From Paludibacteraceae bacterium (GTDB lineage: Bacteria > Bacteroidota > Bacteroidia > Bacteroidales > Paludibacteraceae): 64,000 bases of DNA. Where the stretch lies: contig JAKSKR010000011.1 of the NCBI GenBank assembly GCA_024401645.1, positions 1-64,000 of the forward strand. The letters are read 5' to 3'. The notes under the pieces were generated by a model. It ran no database searches. It saw nothing but the letters and a program-made list of their open reading frames with translations, and was not told the DNA's origin. Both the position numbers and the translations under genes were made by a program. Shown in pieces: positions 1 through 8,908 of the stretch; position 1 is the stretch's first letter, and every line of letters starts with the position of its first letter.

Positions 1-53
1 AATCCCTTCATTTTTTCATCCTTGCCGAAAAGGGTTGGCTTTTTCAGTGCCAT
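1..53 (-). CDS. N-terminal fragment of a gene running off the left edge
   Basis: On the minus strand an ATG at 53-51 opens a frame with no stop to the window edge (MALKKPTLFGKDEKMKG...). A TAnnTTTG promoter-like box lies about 40 bases upstream (94-101), which supports a real gene start. Only about 17 codons are visible, so the product cannot be named. Confidence 0.4.
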   Translation of the reverse strand, partial: MALKKPTLFGKDEKMKG

Positions 54-93
54 CAATCCTACGTTTATTTTTTTAAAAGTTTAATTATTCAAA

Positions 94-101
94 CAAATAT
101 A
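94..101 (-). promoter_or_regulatory. Bacteroidetes -7 box (TATATTTG) for the left-edge gene
   Basis: The minus strand reads TATATTTG, a match to the TAnnTTTG consensus of Bacteroidetes housekeeping promoters. It sits about 40 bases before the ATG of the partial minus-strand gene. The -33 element is not clear. Confidence 0.45.
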
Positions 102-229
102 ATTGTTATAGTAAACAAGCTTATAGAAAAACGAAGATAGGAACACACGCTACCAATTGTGCACACAAAAAATTGCCACACCACATGGTTGCAATGCAAA
201 TTACAAACAATAGTAAAAACAAACAATTA

Positions 230-1132
230 TCAATCAGATAATTTATCGCCCTCCTTAATGCGGCGACGGTATTCGCGCGGCGAGCAACCGAACCGGCTAC
301 GAACATACTTACCGAAGAAAGAAATGTTTTCGAAGCCGAGCATATTGGCCACTTGCTTAATGCTTAAATCCATGCGGTGCAAGAAACTGCGCACGTCGGC
401 ATCGACGTAAGAGCGAATCCATTCCGAAGCGGTTTTCTGGCTCGTCATCTTACACACCATCGACAAGTATTTAGGACTGATGCAGAGTTTGTCGGAATAG
501 TATTCCACAGTTTGGCGTTTAGGTTCCGTCTTCTCTAACAAGTCGAGGAACTTTTGGAACAACAGGTTGCCTTGTGTGCTGTCGCTCTCTATGCTGTTTA
601 TCGGCTCAATAGTGATGCTGTCGCAGAATTCGAGTAAGACCGACTGAATAAGGCTTAAGATAATCTGTTTTTTTCTAGGCCTTTCGGGTTCTGCCAATTT
701 TCCCATAAAGAAGTCGAGATAGCTGTGGAACCACGAGTCGATAGGAAGAATATGCAGGTCGTTAATGTAGAAAGCCCTGTTCCAGACTTCCAAGTCAGAG
801 TTCAGGCACGAGCGCACCAAGCGGTCGGAAATGCAGATGACGTGGCAAACGACGTCGGGCGTGCAGCTCCAGCTAAAAAGAATGTTTCCGGTCATAGTAA
901 AGAAGCATTCCCCTTCCTTAAAGTTGTAGTCTTTCCCGTTTACGTTAATTTTGCACTTGCCCTTCATACAAACCAGAATGAAGTTCATGCGCATCTTGAT
1001 AGGTTTTTCAGGAGGGAACCACGAAACATAGGTAAACACGGCAAAATCGTCGTCAATCGAGTAATTGAGGTTTACCAATTTGCTTCGAACAATTTGCGAA
1101 ATGTCGACCGGTGTAACAACCATATTCCCCAT
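230..1132 (-). CDS. AraC-family transcriptional regulator
   Basis: A 300-residue protein with a variable N-terminal cupin-like effector/dimer domain (about residues 20-160) and a C-terminal AraC-type double helix-turn-helix. The first helix-turn-helix is around CISPKYLSMVCK. The second runs through LSIKQVANMLGFENISFFGK and ends in the family-typical FGCSPREYRRR. Such proteins bind DNA and switch one or a few promoters in response to a ligand. The gene is divergent from ahcY, 111 bases apart, so it may regulate ahcY or itself, although the sequence does not prove this. A slightly later start (Met4) is possible. The ligand is unknown. Confidence 0.9.
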   Translation of the reverse strand: MGNMVVTPVDISQIVRSKLVNLNYSIDDDFAVFTYVSWFPPEKPIKMRMNFILVCMKGKCKINVNGKDYNFKEGECFFTMTGNILFSWSCTPDVVCHVICISDRLVRSCLNSDLEVWNRAFYINDLHILPIDSWFHSYLDFFMGKLAEPERPRKKQIILSLIQSVLLEFCDSITIEPINSIESDSTQGNLLFQKFLDLLEKTEPKRQTVEYYSDKLCISPKYLSMVCKMTSQKTASEWIRSYVDADVRSFLHRMDLSIKQVANMLGFENISFFGKYVRSRFGCSPREYRRRIKEGDKLSD

Positions 1133-1202
1133 AATCTAGCTATCATCTGTTTATAACAAGCACAAAATAAGTAAAAAAAGCGATACGATGAAAAAACATC
1201 AG

Positions 1203-1210
1203 TATCTTTG
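1203..1210 (+). promoter_or_regulatory. -7 box (TATCTTTG) of ahcY
   Basis: TATCTTTG matches TAnnTTTG and lies 33 bases before the ahcY ATG. No strong -33 TTTG is visible. The A-rich leader that follows is typical of Bacteroidetes genes without a Shine-Dalgarno site. Confidence 0.6.
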
Positions 1211-1243
1211 CAAAAGAAAATACAAATAAAACATAAAATATAA

Positions 1244-2665
1244 ATGAAAGAAGAACTTTTCTCGTCCCTCCCTTACAAGGTGGCTGACATTAAGCTAGCC
1301 GATTTCGGCAACAAGGAACTAGACCTAAGCGAAAGCGAAATGCCAGGTCTTATGGCCCTTCAGGAAAAATACGGCAAGGAACAACCCCTTAAAGGTGCAC
1401 GCGTTATGGGTTCGTTGCACATGACCATACAGACAGCCATGCTCATCCGTACCCTTCGTGCATTAGGCGCAGAAGTTCGTTGGGCAAGCTGCAACATCTT
1501 CTCAACCCAAGACCACGCAGCAGCAGCCATTGCAAACGACGGCACTCCTGTTTACGCTTGGAAGGGCGAAACCCTAGCAGAATACTGGTGGTGCACCTTG
1601 CAGGCACTTAACTTTAAGGAAGGTGGCCCTAACATGATTGTTGACGACGGCGGCGACGCTACCCTTATGATTCACCTTGGCGTAAAGGCAGAAAAGGATC
1701 CAAGCGTACTCGACACCCCATCGGACAGCGAAGACGAAAAGGAATTGAAGCTCATCTTGAAGGAAGTTCAGAAGGCCAAAGGCTTGAACTACTGGACCGA
1801 GATGGCAAAGCACATTAAGGGCGTAAGCGAAGAAACCACAACCGGCGTTCACCGCCTCTACCAGATGGAAAAGGACAAGACCCTCCTCTTCCCTGCATTT
1901 AACGTAAACGACTCTGTTACCAAGAGCAAGTTCGACAACCTTTACGGCTGCCGCGAAAGCTTGGCCGACGGCATTAAGCGTGCAACCGACATTATGGTTG
2001 CCGGCAAGGTGGTTGTTGTTTGCGGTTATGGCGACGTTGGTAAGGGTTGCGCACAGAGTATGCGTTCTTACGGTGCACGCGTCCTCGTTACCGAAATTGA
2101 CCCAATTTGCGCCCTTCAGGCAGCAATGGAAGGTTACGAGGTTGTAACTGTTGAAGACGCCCTTCCTATTGGCGACATCTATGTTACCACAACCGGTAAC
2201 GTCGACATCATCACCCTTGAGCACTTGAAGGGAATGAAGGACCGTGCAATTGTCTGCAACATTGGTCACTTCGACAAGGAAATTCAGGTAGACAAGATGG
2301 TTAACTACCCTGGCATTAAGCACCGCGAAATCAAGCCACAGGTAGACCAGTATTACTTCCCAGAAGACAACCACAGCATCATTTTGTTGGCTGGCGGTCG
2401 TTTGGTTAACCTTGGTTGCGCAACCGGTCACCCATCGTTCGTTATGAGTAACTCGTTCACCAACCAGTCGTTGGCACAGATTGAGCTCTTCACAAAGGAA
2501 TACCCTGTAGCAGTTTACCGCTTGCCAAAGAAGCTCGACGAAGAGGTAGCACGCTTGCACTTGGCAAAGCTTGGTGCCAAGTTGACCAAGTTGACCAAGG
2601 AACAGGCCGACTACATTGGCGTTGAGGTCGATGGTCCTTACAAGGCAGAATTCTACCGCTACTAA
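1244..2665 (+). CDS. ahcY: Adenosylhomocysteinase (SAH hydrolase)
   Basis: A 473-residue cytoplasmic enzyme that hydrolyses S-adenosylhomocysteine to adenosine and homocysteine, using tightly bound NAD. It clears the product of methyltransferase reactions and recycles homocysteine to methionine. Visible marks are the substrate-binding N-terminal region ([13 protein letters not shown], then [16 protein letters not shown]), the NAD-binding Rossmann motif [14 protein letters not shown] near residue 260, and the conserved C-terminus ending in FYRY. An insertion around residues 150-190 (acidic [11 protein letters not shown] stretch) is typical of the long bacterial form. The gene stands alone with its own -7 box and a strong terminator. 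Confidence 0.97.
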   Translation: MKEELFSSLPYKVADIKLADFGNKELDLSESEMPGLMALQEKYGKEQPLKGARVMGSLHMTIQTAMLIRTLRALGAEVRWASCNIFSTQDHAAAAIANDGTPVYAWKGETLAEYWWCTLQALNFKEGGPNMIVDDGGDATLMIHLGVKAEKDPSVLDTPSDSEDEKELKLILKEVQKAKGLNYWTEMAKHIKGVSEETTTGVHRLYQMEKDKTLLFPAFNVNDSVTKSKFDNLYGCRESLADGIKRATDIMVAGKVVVVCGYGDVGKGCAQSMRSYGARVLVTEIDPICALQAAMEGYEVVTVEDALPIGDIYVTTTGNVDIITLEHLKGMKDRAIVCNIGHFDKEIQVDKMVNYPGIKHREIKPQVDQYYFPEDNHSIILLAGGRLVNLGCATGHPSFVMSNSFTNQSLAQIELFTKEYPVAVYRLPKKLDEEVARLHLAKLGAKLTKLTKEQADYIGVEVDGPYKAEFYRY

Positions 2666-2687
2666 ATTCTAGAGACAGATAGATAAG

Positions 2688-2729
2688 GAGGTGCATCATA
2701 ATGGTATTATGATGCACCTTCTCTTTTTG
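2688..2729 (+). terminator. Rho-independent terminator after ahcY
   Basis: A perfect 13-bp stem (GGTGCATCATAAT / ATTATGATGCACC, 2690-2718) with a GGT loop is followed by TTCTCTTTTTG. It lies 24 bases after the ahcY stop. Confidence 0.9.
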
Positions 2730-2799
2730 TACCCCCATCCATTTGTCCGGGCCATTACATATACAGTAATCTTTATGTGCACGATTAAAGTTAATTATT

Positions 2800-2807
2800 T
2801 ATCTTTG
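2800..2807 (+). promoter_or_regulatory. -7 box of first AAA/nuclease gene
   Basis: TATCTTTG lies 28 bases before the ATG at 2836. The same box and the same leader (TATCTTTGCATCCATAAG) recur at 4406 before the second copy, so the promoter was duplicated with the gene. Confidence 0.65.
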
Positions 2808-2835
2808 CATCCATAAGTTTTATAAGCATTTGCCG

Positions 2836-4383
2836 ATGAAATTTCCAATAGGTATACAGACATTTGAAGAAATAATAACTGGAGGTTATGTCTATGTAGA
2901 CAAAACAGATCTTGTCTATAAATTGGTGGATGAGGGAAAATATTACTTCCTCAGCCGCCCGCGCCGTTTCGGCAAAAGTCTGCTTACCACAACATTGGAG
3001 TCCTATTTCCTTGGTCAAAAGGAACTTTTCAAAGGTCTTGCTATAGATTCTCTCGAAAAAGATTGGATTGAATATCCTGTTTTTCACCTTGATTTTTCAG
3101 GAGGAGACTATACCAAAGAGCCTGCGTTGCAAAACAGGTTAGACTCTGTTATGGCACAATGGGAACTTAAATATGGAAAAGTAGAAAGCGAAAAAGAAAT
3201 TGGCGATCGTTTTTATGGCGTGATTTCACGTGCCAAGGAAAGAATGGGAAGAAAAGTTGTCATTCTTGTTGACGAGTATGACAAACCGCTTACCGATGCC
3301 ATTGGATTGACTGAAATTCAAGACAGTAACAGGGCTATTCTCCAAAGCTTATATGGTATTTTCAAAAGAGGGGACAGCCTTATCAAATTCACATTCCTGA
3401 CAGGCGTCACGCGTTATGGCAAATTGGGAATCTTCAGCGCCGCAAATAATCTGAACGACATCTCAAAAGATGACAACTATTCCGCCATTTGTGGAATTTC
3501 CGAAAGGGAGTTGCATAAATATTTTGACGGGGAGGTTGAATCTTTCGCAAATAAAAAAGGCGTCTCTAAAGATGAAATATACGAAAGCCTAAAAAAGAAA
3601 TACGATGGCTATCATTTTTCAGAGGAGTCAGAAGATATTTATAATCCATTCAGTTTGCTGAACTCAATGTCGAAACAGAAATTCGACAATTATTGGTTTG
3701 CGACTGGCACGCCGACTTATTTGGCGAAGATTCTTTCAAAGAGTGACATCAACATTCCCGATTTCGAAAATGAATTGATGGCAACGGAAGAGATGATTGC
3801 TGCTTTTGGAAATGGAGAGACCAATACAATAGCCGCCTTTTACCAAAGTGGTTATCTCACAATTAAAGATTACCGTGACGGGTGTTATGCGCTTGGATTC
3901 CCTAATGAAGAGGTTTCAGAGGGATTGACCCGCATGCTAGTTCCAAATTATGTGGCATCTGTAACAAGCGATAAAAAGGACCTTGACCTTGTCAAACTTC
4001 GTCAGTTGGTGATGAAAGACGACGTGGATGCGTTCATGACTCAAATTCAATTGATAATGAGCCAAATTCCATTCGAAAGCAATGAGGTTAAACTGATAGA
4101 GGCCAACTTCCGCAATATGCTTTACTTAATGATTCGCTCGACTGGTCATAAGGTATCGGTAGAGCATCCGGTGTTGGGTGGCCGCATCGACGTCTTCTTT
4201 GAGACCAACAAATACGCATACATCATTGAATGCAAGCGCGATGAGTCGGCAGAAACCGCATTGTCGCAAATAGACGAAAAGAGATACGCGAAAAAGATTT
4301 CTGCCCCAGAAAAGGCTGTGGTGAAGATTGGTGCAAACTTCAGTACAAAGGAAAGGAATTTGACGGAGTGGATGGTGAAGTAG
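2836..4383 (+). CDS. AAA-ATPase-like / PD-(D/E)XK nuclease-like protein, copy 1
   Basis: A 515-residue protein of the family annotated as AAA-ATPase_like plus a C-terminal PD-(D/E)XK nuclease-like domain (DUF1703), which is abundant in Bacteroidetes. Residues about 30-50 hold an atypical P-loop (RPRRFGKSLLTTTL). VVILVDEYDKPL near residue 150 is the Walker B strand. The C-terminal GGRIDVFF ... YIIECKRD is the D...ExK nuclease core. The ATG at 2836 is preferred over an in-frame TTG two codons earlier because both copies start MKFPIGIQTFE. The biological role of the family is not settled. It forms a tandem pair with the gene at 4442. Confidence 0.88.
   Translation: MKFPIGIQTFEEIITGGYVYVDKTDLVYKLVDEGKYYFLSRPRRFGKSLLTTTLESYFLGQKELFKGLAIDSLEKDWIEYPVFHLDFSGGDYTKEPALQNRLDSVMAQWELKYGKVESEKEIGDRFYGVISRAKERMGRKVVILVDEYDKPLTDAIGLTEIQDSNRAILQSLYGIFKRGDSLIKFTFLTGVTRYGKLGIFSAANNLNDISKDDNYSAICGISERELHKYFDGEVESFANKKGVSKDEIYESLKKKYDGYHFSEESEDIYNPFSLLNSMSKQKFDNYWFATGTPTYLAKILSKSDINIPDFENELMATEEMIAAFGNGETNTIAAFYQSGYLTIKDYRDGCYALGFPNEEVSEGLTRMLVPNYVASVTSDKKDLDLVKLRQLVMKDDVDAFMTQIQLIMSQIPFESNEVKLIEANFRNMLYLMIRSTGHKVSVEHPVLGGRIDVFFETNKYAYIIECKRDESAETALSQIDEKRYAKKISAPEKAVVKIGANFSTKERNLTEWMVK
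3382..4372 (+). repeat. ~990-bp block identical to 4988-5978
   Basis: The 3' two thirds of the two AAA/nuclease genes match base for base by eye, ending a few bases before the two different stop contexts. A second identical block covers 2953-3111 and 4559-4717. The block is a substrate for homologous recombination. Confidence 0.85.
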
Positions 4384-4405
4384 CACTCATGCAAAATTAA
4401 TTTTC

Positions 4406-4413
4406 TATCTTTG
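4406..4413 (+). promoter_or_regulatory. -7 box of second AAA/nuclease gene
   Basis: TATCTTTG sits 28 bases before the ATG at 4442, in a leader nearly identical to that of copy 1. This suggests independent transcription of each copy. Confidence 0.65.
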
Positions 4414-4441
4414 CATCCATAAGTTTTATAAGCATTTGCCA

Positions 4442-5989
4442 ATGAAATTTCCAATAGGGATACAGACATTTGAAAAGATAATTGAAGGTGGTTATGTCTA
4501 TGTGGACAAAACGGATCTTGTATATAAATTAGTTTCCTCGGGAGAGTACTATTTCTTGAGCCGCCCGCGCCGTTTCGGCAAAAGTCTGCTTACCACAACA
4601 TTGGAGTCCTATTTCCTTGGTCAAAAGGAACTTTTCAAAGGTCTTGCTATAGATTCTCTCGAAAAAGATTGGATTGAATATCCTGTTTTTCACCTTGATT
4701 TTTCAGGGGAAACTTACAATTCTCCAGAATATCTTAATGCACGATTGAATTATTACTTTTCTCAATGGAAATCAAAATATGGAGAAGTCGACAGTGAAAA
4801 TGGTTTTGGGAACGGTTTTCTTGAATTGATTCAACGTGCTTATGAGAAAACGGGGAAAAAAGTTGTCATACTCGTCGATGAATATGATAAGCCATTGACT
4901 GATACCATCGGGAATACAGAAATACAAGATGTTAACCGTTCTATTTTGCAAGGACTGTATGGCGTTTTCAAGAATGCCGACAGATACATCAAATTCACAT
5001 TCCTGACAGGCGTCACGCGTTATGGCAAATTGGGAATCTTCAGCGCCGCAAATAATCTGAACGACATCTCAAAAGATGACAACTATTCCGCCATTTGTGG
5101 AATTTCCGAAAGGGAGTTGCATAAATATTTTGACGGGGAGGTTGAATCTTTCGCAAATAAAAAAGGCGTCTCTAAAGATGAAATATACGAAAGCCTAAAA
5201 AAGAAATACGATGGCTATCATTTTTCAGAGGAGTCAGAAGATATTTATAATCCATTCAGTTTGCTGAACTCAATGTCGAAACAGAAATTCGACAATTATT
5301 GGTTTGCGACTGGCACGCCGACTTATTTGGCGAAGATTCTTTCAAAGAGTGACATCAACATTCCCGATTTCGAAAATGAATTGATGGCAACGGAAGAGAT
5401 GATTGCTGCTTTTGGAAATGGAGAGACCAATACAATAGCCGCCTTTTACCAAAGTGGTTATCTCACAATTAAAGATTACCGTGACGGGTGTTATGCGCTT
5501 GGATTCCCTAATGAAGAGGTTTCAGAGGGATTGACCCGCATGCTAGTTCCAAATTATGTGGCATCTGTAACAAGCGATAAAAAGGACCTTGACCTTGTCA
5601 AACTTCGTCAGTTGGTGATGAAAGACGACGTGGATGCGTTCATGACTCAAATTCAATTGATAATGAGCCAAATTCCATTCGAAAGCAATGAGGTTAAACT
5701 GATAGAGGCCAACTTCCGCAATATGCTTTACTTAATGATTCGCTCGACTGGTCATAAGGTATCGGTAGAGCATCCGGTGTTGGGTGGCCGCATCGACGTC
5801 TTCTTTGAGACCAACAAATACGCATACATCATTGAATGCAAGCGCGATGAGTCGGCAGAAACCGCATTGTCGCAAATAGACGAAAAGAGATACGCGAAAA
5901 AGATTTCTGCCCCAGAAAAGGCTGTGGTGAAGATTGGTGCAAACTTCAGTACAAAGGAAAGGAATTTGACGGAGTGGAAGATGGCCTAG
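4442..5989 (+). CDS. AAA-ATPase-like / PD-(D/E)XK nuclease-like protein, copy 2
   Basis: A 515-residue paralogue of the upstream gene at a constant offset of 1606 bases. It has the same P-loop (RPRRFGKSLL), Walker B (VVILVDEYDKPL) and ECK nuclease core. Residues from about 183 to near the end are identical to copy 1, and a short block around residues 40-92 is also identical. The segment in between (about residues 93-182, around the Walker B helix) has diverged strongly: GGDYTKEPALQ in copy 1 versus GETYNSPEYLN here. The pattern suggests gene conversion between duplicates rather than a simple recent duplication. Function unknown, as for copy 1. Confidence 0.88.
   Translation: MKFPIGIQTFEKIIEGGYVYVDKTDLVYKLVSSGEYYFLSRPRRFGKSLLTTTLESYFLGQKELFKGLAIDSLEKDWIEYPVFHLDFSGETYNSPEYLNARLNYYFSQWKSKYGEVDSENGFGNGFLELIQRAYEKTGKKVVILVDEYDKPLTDTIGNTEIQDVNRSILQGLYGVFKNADRYIKFTFLTGVTRYGKLGIFSAANNLNDISKDDNYSAICGISERELHKYFDGEVESFANKKGVSKDEIYESLKKKYDGYHFSEESEDIYNPFSLLNSMSKQKFDNYWFATGTPTYLAKILSKSDINIPDFENELMATEEMIAAFGNGETNTIAAFYQSGYLTIKDYRDGCYALGFPNEEVSEGLTRMLVPNYVASVTSDKKDLDLVKLRQLVMKDDVDAFMTQIQLIMSQIPFESNEVKLIEANFRNMLYLMIRSTGHKVSVEHPVLGGRIDVFFETNKYAYIIECKRDESAETALSQIDEKRYAKKISAPEKAVVKIGANFSTKERNLTEWKMA
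4988..5978 (+). repeat. Second copy of the ~990-bp block
   Basis: This is the partner of 3382-4372 in direct orientation. Recombination between the two would delete one gene or swap the variable middle segments. Confidence 0.85.
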
Positions 5990-6033
5990 TGCATTTTTCG
6001 GCAAAAAATGCAGAAAAGTAACGCAAATGGCAT

Positions 6034-6041
6034 TATCTTTG
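6034..6041 (+). promoter_or_regulatory. -7 box of thioredoxin gene
   Basis: TATCTTTG lies 34 bases before the ATG at 6076 and matches TAnnTTTG. Confidence 0.6.
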
Positions 6042-6075
6042 TTATGCTCTTTATAAACAAGAACATTTTTAAAGT

Positions 6076-6543
6076 ATGAAGAACTTATTGAAGAAAGCTA
6101 TGGTGCTTGCAATGCTATTGGCAGGCAGCACAACCATAAACACATTTGCGGCCGATTCAAAGCCTGCAGCAAACAATAATGAAGGCAAAATCATTCACTT
6201 GACAAAGGCAGAATTCGACAAGCGCGTGTGCAACACCAACGGTCAGTGGAAGTACATTGGCGACAAGCCTTGCGTCATCGACTTCTATGCAACATGGTGC
6301 GGTCCTTGCAAGATGATTTCTCCTTACTTGGACGACATTGCAAGCAAGTACAAAGACCAGCTCTATGTTTACAAGATTGACGTAGACAAGGAACGCGAAT
6401 TGGCCTCAATGTTTGGCGCCTACAGCATTCCGCTCCTCATCTTCATTCCGCAGAAAGGCGAACCACAGTCACAGCGTGGTGCCCTCAGCAAGGAAGAGTT
6501 GGAAAAGGCAGTCAGAAAGGCCGTCCTTGGTTTGCCAGAATAA
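6076..6543 (+). CDS. Exported thioredoxin-like protein
   Basis: A 155-residue protein with an N-terminal signal peptide (KK, then a hydrophobic stretch ending near TFAA) followed by one thioredoxin fold. The active site FYATWCGPCK is the classic WCGPC, and a cis-proline follows in YSIPLLIF. It should act in the periplasm as a thiol oxidoreductase. Partners are not indicated by the neighbours. The gene has its own promoter box and terminator. Confidence 0.93.
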   Translation: MKNLLKKAMVLAMLLAGSTTINTFAADSKPAANNNEGKIIHLTKAEFDKRVCNTNGQWKYIGDKPCVIDFYATWCGPCKMISPYLDDIASKYKDQLYVYKIDVDKERELASMFGAYSIPLLIFIPQKGEPQSQRGALSKEELEKAVRKAVLGLPE

Positions 6544-6561
6544 ACTTGAACAACAGAAAAC

Positions 6562-6600
6562 AGAAAGGGAAGTGCAAATGCGCTTCCCTTTCCTGTTTTT
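6562..6600 (+). terminator. Terminator after thioredoxin gene
   Basis: AAAGGGAAGTGC - AAAT - GCGCTTCCCTTT forms a stem of about 12 bp, followed by CCTGTTTTT. Confidence 0.85.
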
Positions 6601-6657
6601 ATGCGGCAGTCAACTTTTTAAAGGGCTAAACATTCCCCTTTGTTGTCTAGTTTCTCT

Positions 6658-6665
6658 TATATTTG
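6658..6665 (+). promoter_or_regulatory. -7 box of 5'-nucleotidase gene
   Basis: TATATTTG lies 20 bases before the chosen ATG at 6686. This places the transcript start just ahead of that ATG and rules out the much longer upstream open frame. Confidence 0.65.
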
Positions 6666-6685
6666 CAGAAAAGACTACATTTAGA

Positions 6686-8245
6686 ATGAGGAAAAACCAG
6701 CTATTAAGCATTTGTCTTGTTTTTTGCGGTCTCGTTGTTACAGGTTGTAAAACCACACAGCACCTTAACAAGAGTAATTCCGACAAGAACATCGTCATAC
6801 TTTTCGACAACGACGTGCACTGCGCACTAGAGAGCTACCCCAAGCTAGCAGGCCTGCGCGACGCCATTAAAGACACGGCCTTTGTGGGCATAGTGTCGAA
6901 CGGAGACTACCTTCAGGGCGGCACCATGGGCGCCATTTCTAAAGGCAAGTACGTTACCGAGGTTATGAAGACGGTGGGCTACGATGCCCTTACCTTGGGC
7001 AACCACGAATTTGACTACAAGATGCCTCGTTTGCTGGAACTGATGAAGGGTTTTCCGGTTGTTAATGCCAACTTGCAAGACAACAAGACCAAGAACTTCG
7101 TCTTCTCGCCCTACATCGTCAAGACCTATGGCAACAAGAAGATTGCCTTCATTGGTGCCACTACCCCAACAACACGCGTTACCGAAGAGTATGCCTTTGT
7201 TGACGAAAAGGGGAACGAGCTGTATACCCTCAACCCCGACCGGTTGAGCCAACTGGTTCAAGACGCGGCAAACTCGGCAAGGGCAGCTGGTGCCGACTAC
7301 GTGATTGTGCTTTCGCACCTGGGCGAAGAACCTACCGAGTTCAATTCCGACTCGCACACCCTCATCCGCAACACCACCAACATCGACGCCGTTCTCGACG
7401 GTCACACACACGCCGTCATTCCGGGCGACACCGTTCACAACAAGCAGGGCAAGCCGGTGCTAATTGCACAAACCGGCACCAAGTTTGCCAATGTGGGCAA
7501 GCTCTTCATCAACAAAGAGGGCAAGATGTCTATCTCGCTGGTTCCCATCGCCGGCATTGACCGCGAGAACGCTGCCGTTAGAAAGGCTTACGATGTTGTT
7601 AACGCCCAATGCCGCACGTTTACCGAGAAGGTGCTTGGCAAGAACGCAGCCGACCTGCTGGTGCAAGACATCAACAGCGTAAACGTTATTAGAATTAGCG
7701 AGACCAATGCGGGCGACCTGGTTTGCGACGCCATTCTCGACTACAGCAAGGCCGACATTGCCATGATTAACGGTGGCGGCATTAGGACCACCATACCTAC
7801 CGGTGAACTGACCTATGGCGACGTGATGGACCTTGTGCCTTACGACGACAAGATGGTGGTGGTGAGGGTTACCGGCAAGAAGATTAAGGAACTGCTTACG
7901 GCTTGCATTCAATCGCTACCACTTGCCGACGGCGACTTTCCGCAAGTGGCTGGCATATCGTTCGAGGTTGACGGCACCCGCCACACCGTTTCGAACGTTG
8001 AGGTCATGAACAAACAGACCAAGGTTTACGAGCCGATTGTTGACGACCGCACCTACCTGTTGGCCGTACAAGACTACACCTTTTCGGGCGGTGGCTTTAA
8101 AGGGTTGCTGAAAAACGGCGAGGTGGTTGCCACCGACCCTAAAACCGCCAGCGACCTGGTTGTACGCTATGTTCGCGATGTGCTGAAAGGCGATATTGGC
8201 CAAGACTATATGCGCCCCAAGGGCAGAATAACCATAAAGTACTAA
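6686..8245 (+). CDS. Lipoprotein 5'-nucleotidase / metallophosphatase
   Basis: A 519-residue member of the 5'-nucleotidase (UshA/CpdB) superfamily. The start at 6686 gives a lipoprotein signal with lipobox VVTGC; the open frame extends further upstream, but that part runs through the previous terminator and is not coding. Metal-site motifs are visible in order: FDNDVHCALE (a variant of DxHG), SNGDYLQGG, TLGNHEFDY, SHLGEEP and DGHTHA. The C-terminal substrate domain contains MINGGGIR. It probably dephosphorylates nucleotides or nucleotide sugars in the periplasm. The exact substrate is not determined by sequence. Confidence 0.92.
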   Translation: MRKNQLLSICLVFCGLVVTGCKTTQHLNKSNSDKNIVILFDNDVHCALESYPKLAGLRDAIKDTAFVGIVSNGDYLQGGTMGAISKGKYVTEVMKTVGYDALTLGNHEFDYKMPRLLELMKGFPVVNANLQDNKTKNFVFSPYIVKTYGNKKIAFIGATTPTTRVTEEYAFVDEKGNELYTLNPDRLSQLVQDAANSARAAGADYVIVLSHLGEEPTEFNSDSHTLIRNTTNIDAVLDGHTHAVIPGDTVHNKQGKPVLIAQTGTKFANVGKLFINKEGKMSISLVPIAGIDRENAAVRKAYDVVNAQCRTFTEKVLGKNAADLLVQDINSVNVIRISETNAGDLVCDAILDYSKADIAMINGGGIRTTIPTGELTYGDVMDLVPYDDKMVVVRVTGKKIKELLTACIQSLPLADGDFPQVAGISFEVDGTRHTVSNVEVMNKQTKVYEPIVDDRTYLLAVQDYTFSGGGFKGLLKNGEVVATDPKTASDLVVRYVRDVLKGDIGQDYMRPKGRITIKY

Positions 8246-8247
8246 CG

Positions 8248-8284
8248 AAAAAAAGCTGAAATGATGCGTCATTTCAGCTTTTTT
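8248..8284. terminator. Bidirectional terminator between nucleotidase and ohrR
   Basis: AAAAAAAGCTGAAATGA - TGCG - TCATTTCAGCTTTTTT is a near-perfect palindrome with A-run and T-run flanks, placed between convergent genes. Confidence 0.9.
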
Positions 8285-8718
8285 ACTGTTTCAATAAACT
8301 TGTCGAGCAACGGAGCCAGCGCTTGCAGTTCCTCAACACTCATGCCATTGTCGACGACCGACCTGGCCAGGCAATTCGGCACATCCTTCATCTGTTCTTC
8401 CAGCTTTTTGCCCTCGTTGGTGAGCGACACTATGCGTTGTCGGCTATCGGCAGCGCTTTTTTGGCGCACAATAAGGTTCTGCTTTTCCATACGCTGCAGC
8501 AAAGGCGTAACCGTGTTCGTTTCAAGGTGTAGCTTGTCGGTGATGTCAGAGACGACACGGTTGTCGCTCTCCCACAGCAGCATCAGCACCAAGTATTGCG
8601 GATAGGTAATGCCAAACTGCCTGAAGAAAGGCGTGTAGCTGGCAGTTACCAGCCTGGCAGCCGTGTAGAGGCGGAAGCACAACTGGTTGTCGAGCTTTAA
8701 CTGGGGGTACATTGCCAC
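8269..8718 (-). CDS. MarR-family peroxide sensor, OhrR-like
   Basis: A 149-residue winged-helix repressor of the OhrR branch of MarR. The N-terminal LKLDNQLCFRLYTAARL carries the sensory cysteine (Cys14) at the position used by OhrR to sense organic peroxides. The YPQYLVLMLLWE helix and the wing around RQKSAADSRQR are family marks. It is the last gene of a minus-strand operon that starts with glutathione peroxidase, its start codon abutting the stop of the preceding small gene. That fits autoregulated peroxide-inducible expression. The regulatory logic is inferred; the fold and the cysteine are seen directly. Confidence 0.9.
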   Translation of the reverse strand: MAMYPQLKLDNQLCFRLYTAARLVTASYTPFFRQFGITYPQYLVLMLLWESDNRVVSDITDKLHLETNTVTPLLQRMEKQNLIVRQKSAADSRQRIVSLTNEGKKLEEQMKDVPNCLARSVVDNGMSVEELQALAPLLDKFIETVKKLK

Positions 8719-8904
8719 TTACTTCTTGAAGTTGTACTTTTCGCACATGGCCTTGCGCTCGTCTTCGCCCAACGATGCCATGTAGCCCTTCCAACCTGGG
8801 CAGAAATTGATGTGCCAACGCCAGAAACGGCCCATTAGCGATTTTGGATTGTTGTCGTACTTTGCGCGCAACTTGCAGTTTGCGCATGGTTTTTCGTTTG
8901 CCAT
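8719..8904 (-). CDS. Small conserved Cys-containing protein
   Basis: A 61-residue protein with a CANCKLR motif near the N-terminus, a second cysteine in FCPGWKGY and a third in MCEKYNF. It is basic and tryptophan-rich, with no signal peptide or membrane segment. The cysteines could bind a metal or respond to redox state, which would fit its place between a membrane protein and OhrR in the peroxide operon. It ends exactly where ohrR begins. Function unknown. Confidence 0.75.
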   Translation of the reverse strand: MANEKPCANCKLRAKYDNNPKSLMGRFWRWHINFCPGWKGYMASLGEDERKAMCEKYNFKK

Positions 8905-8908
8905 AAAT

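Noticed and set aside
1574..2560. 328-residue minus-strand open frame
   Set aside because: Antisense shadow of ahcY, which is certain.
6413..6685. Upstream extension of the nucleotidase frame
   Set aside because: It overlaps the thioredoxin gene and runs through its terminator. The promoter box at 6658 and the lipoprotein signal put the start at 6686.
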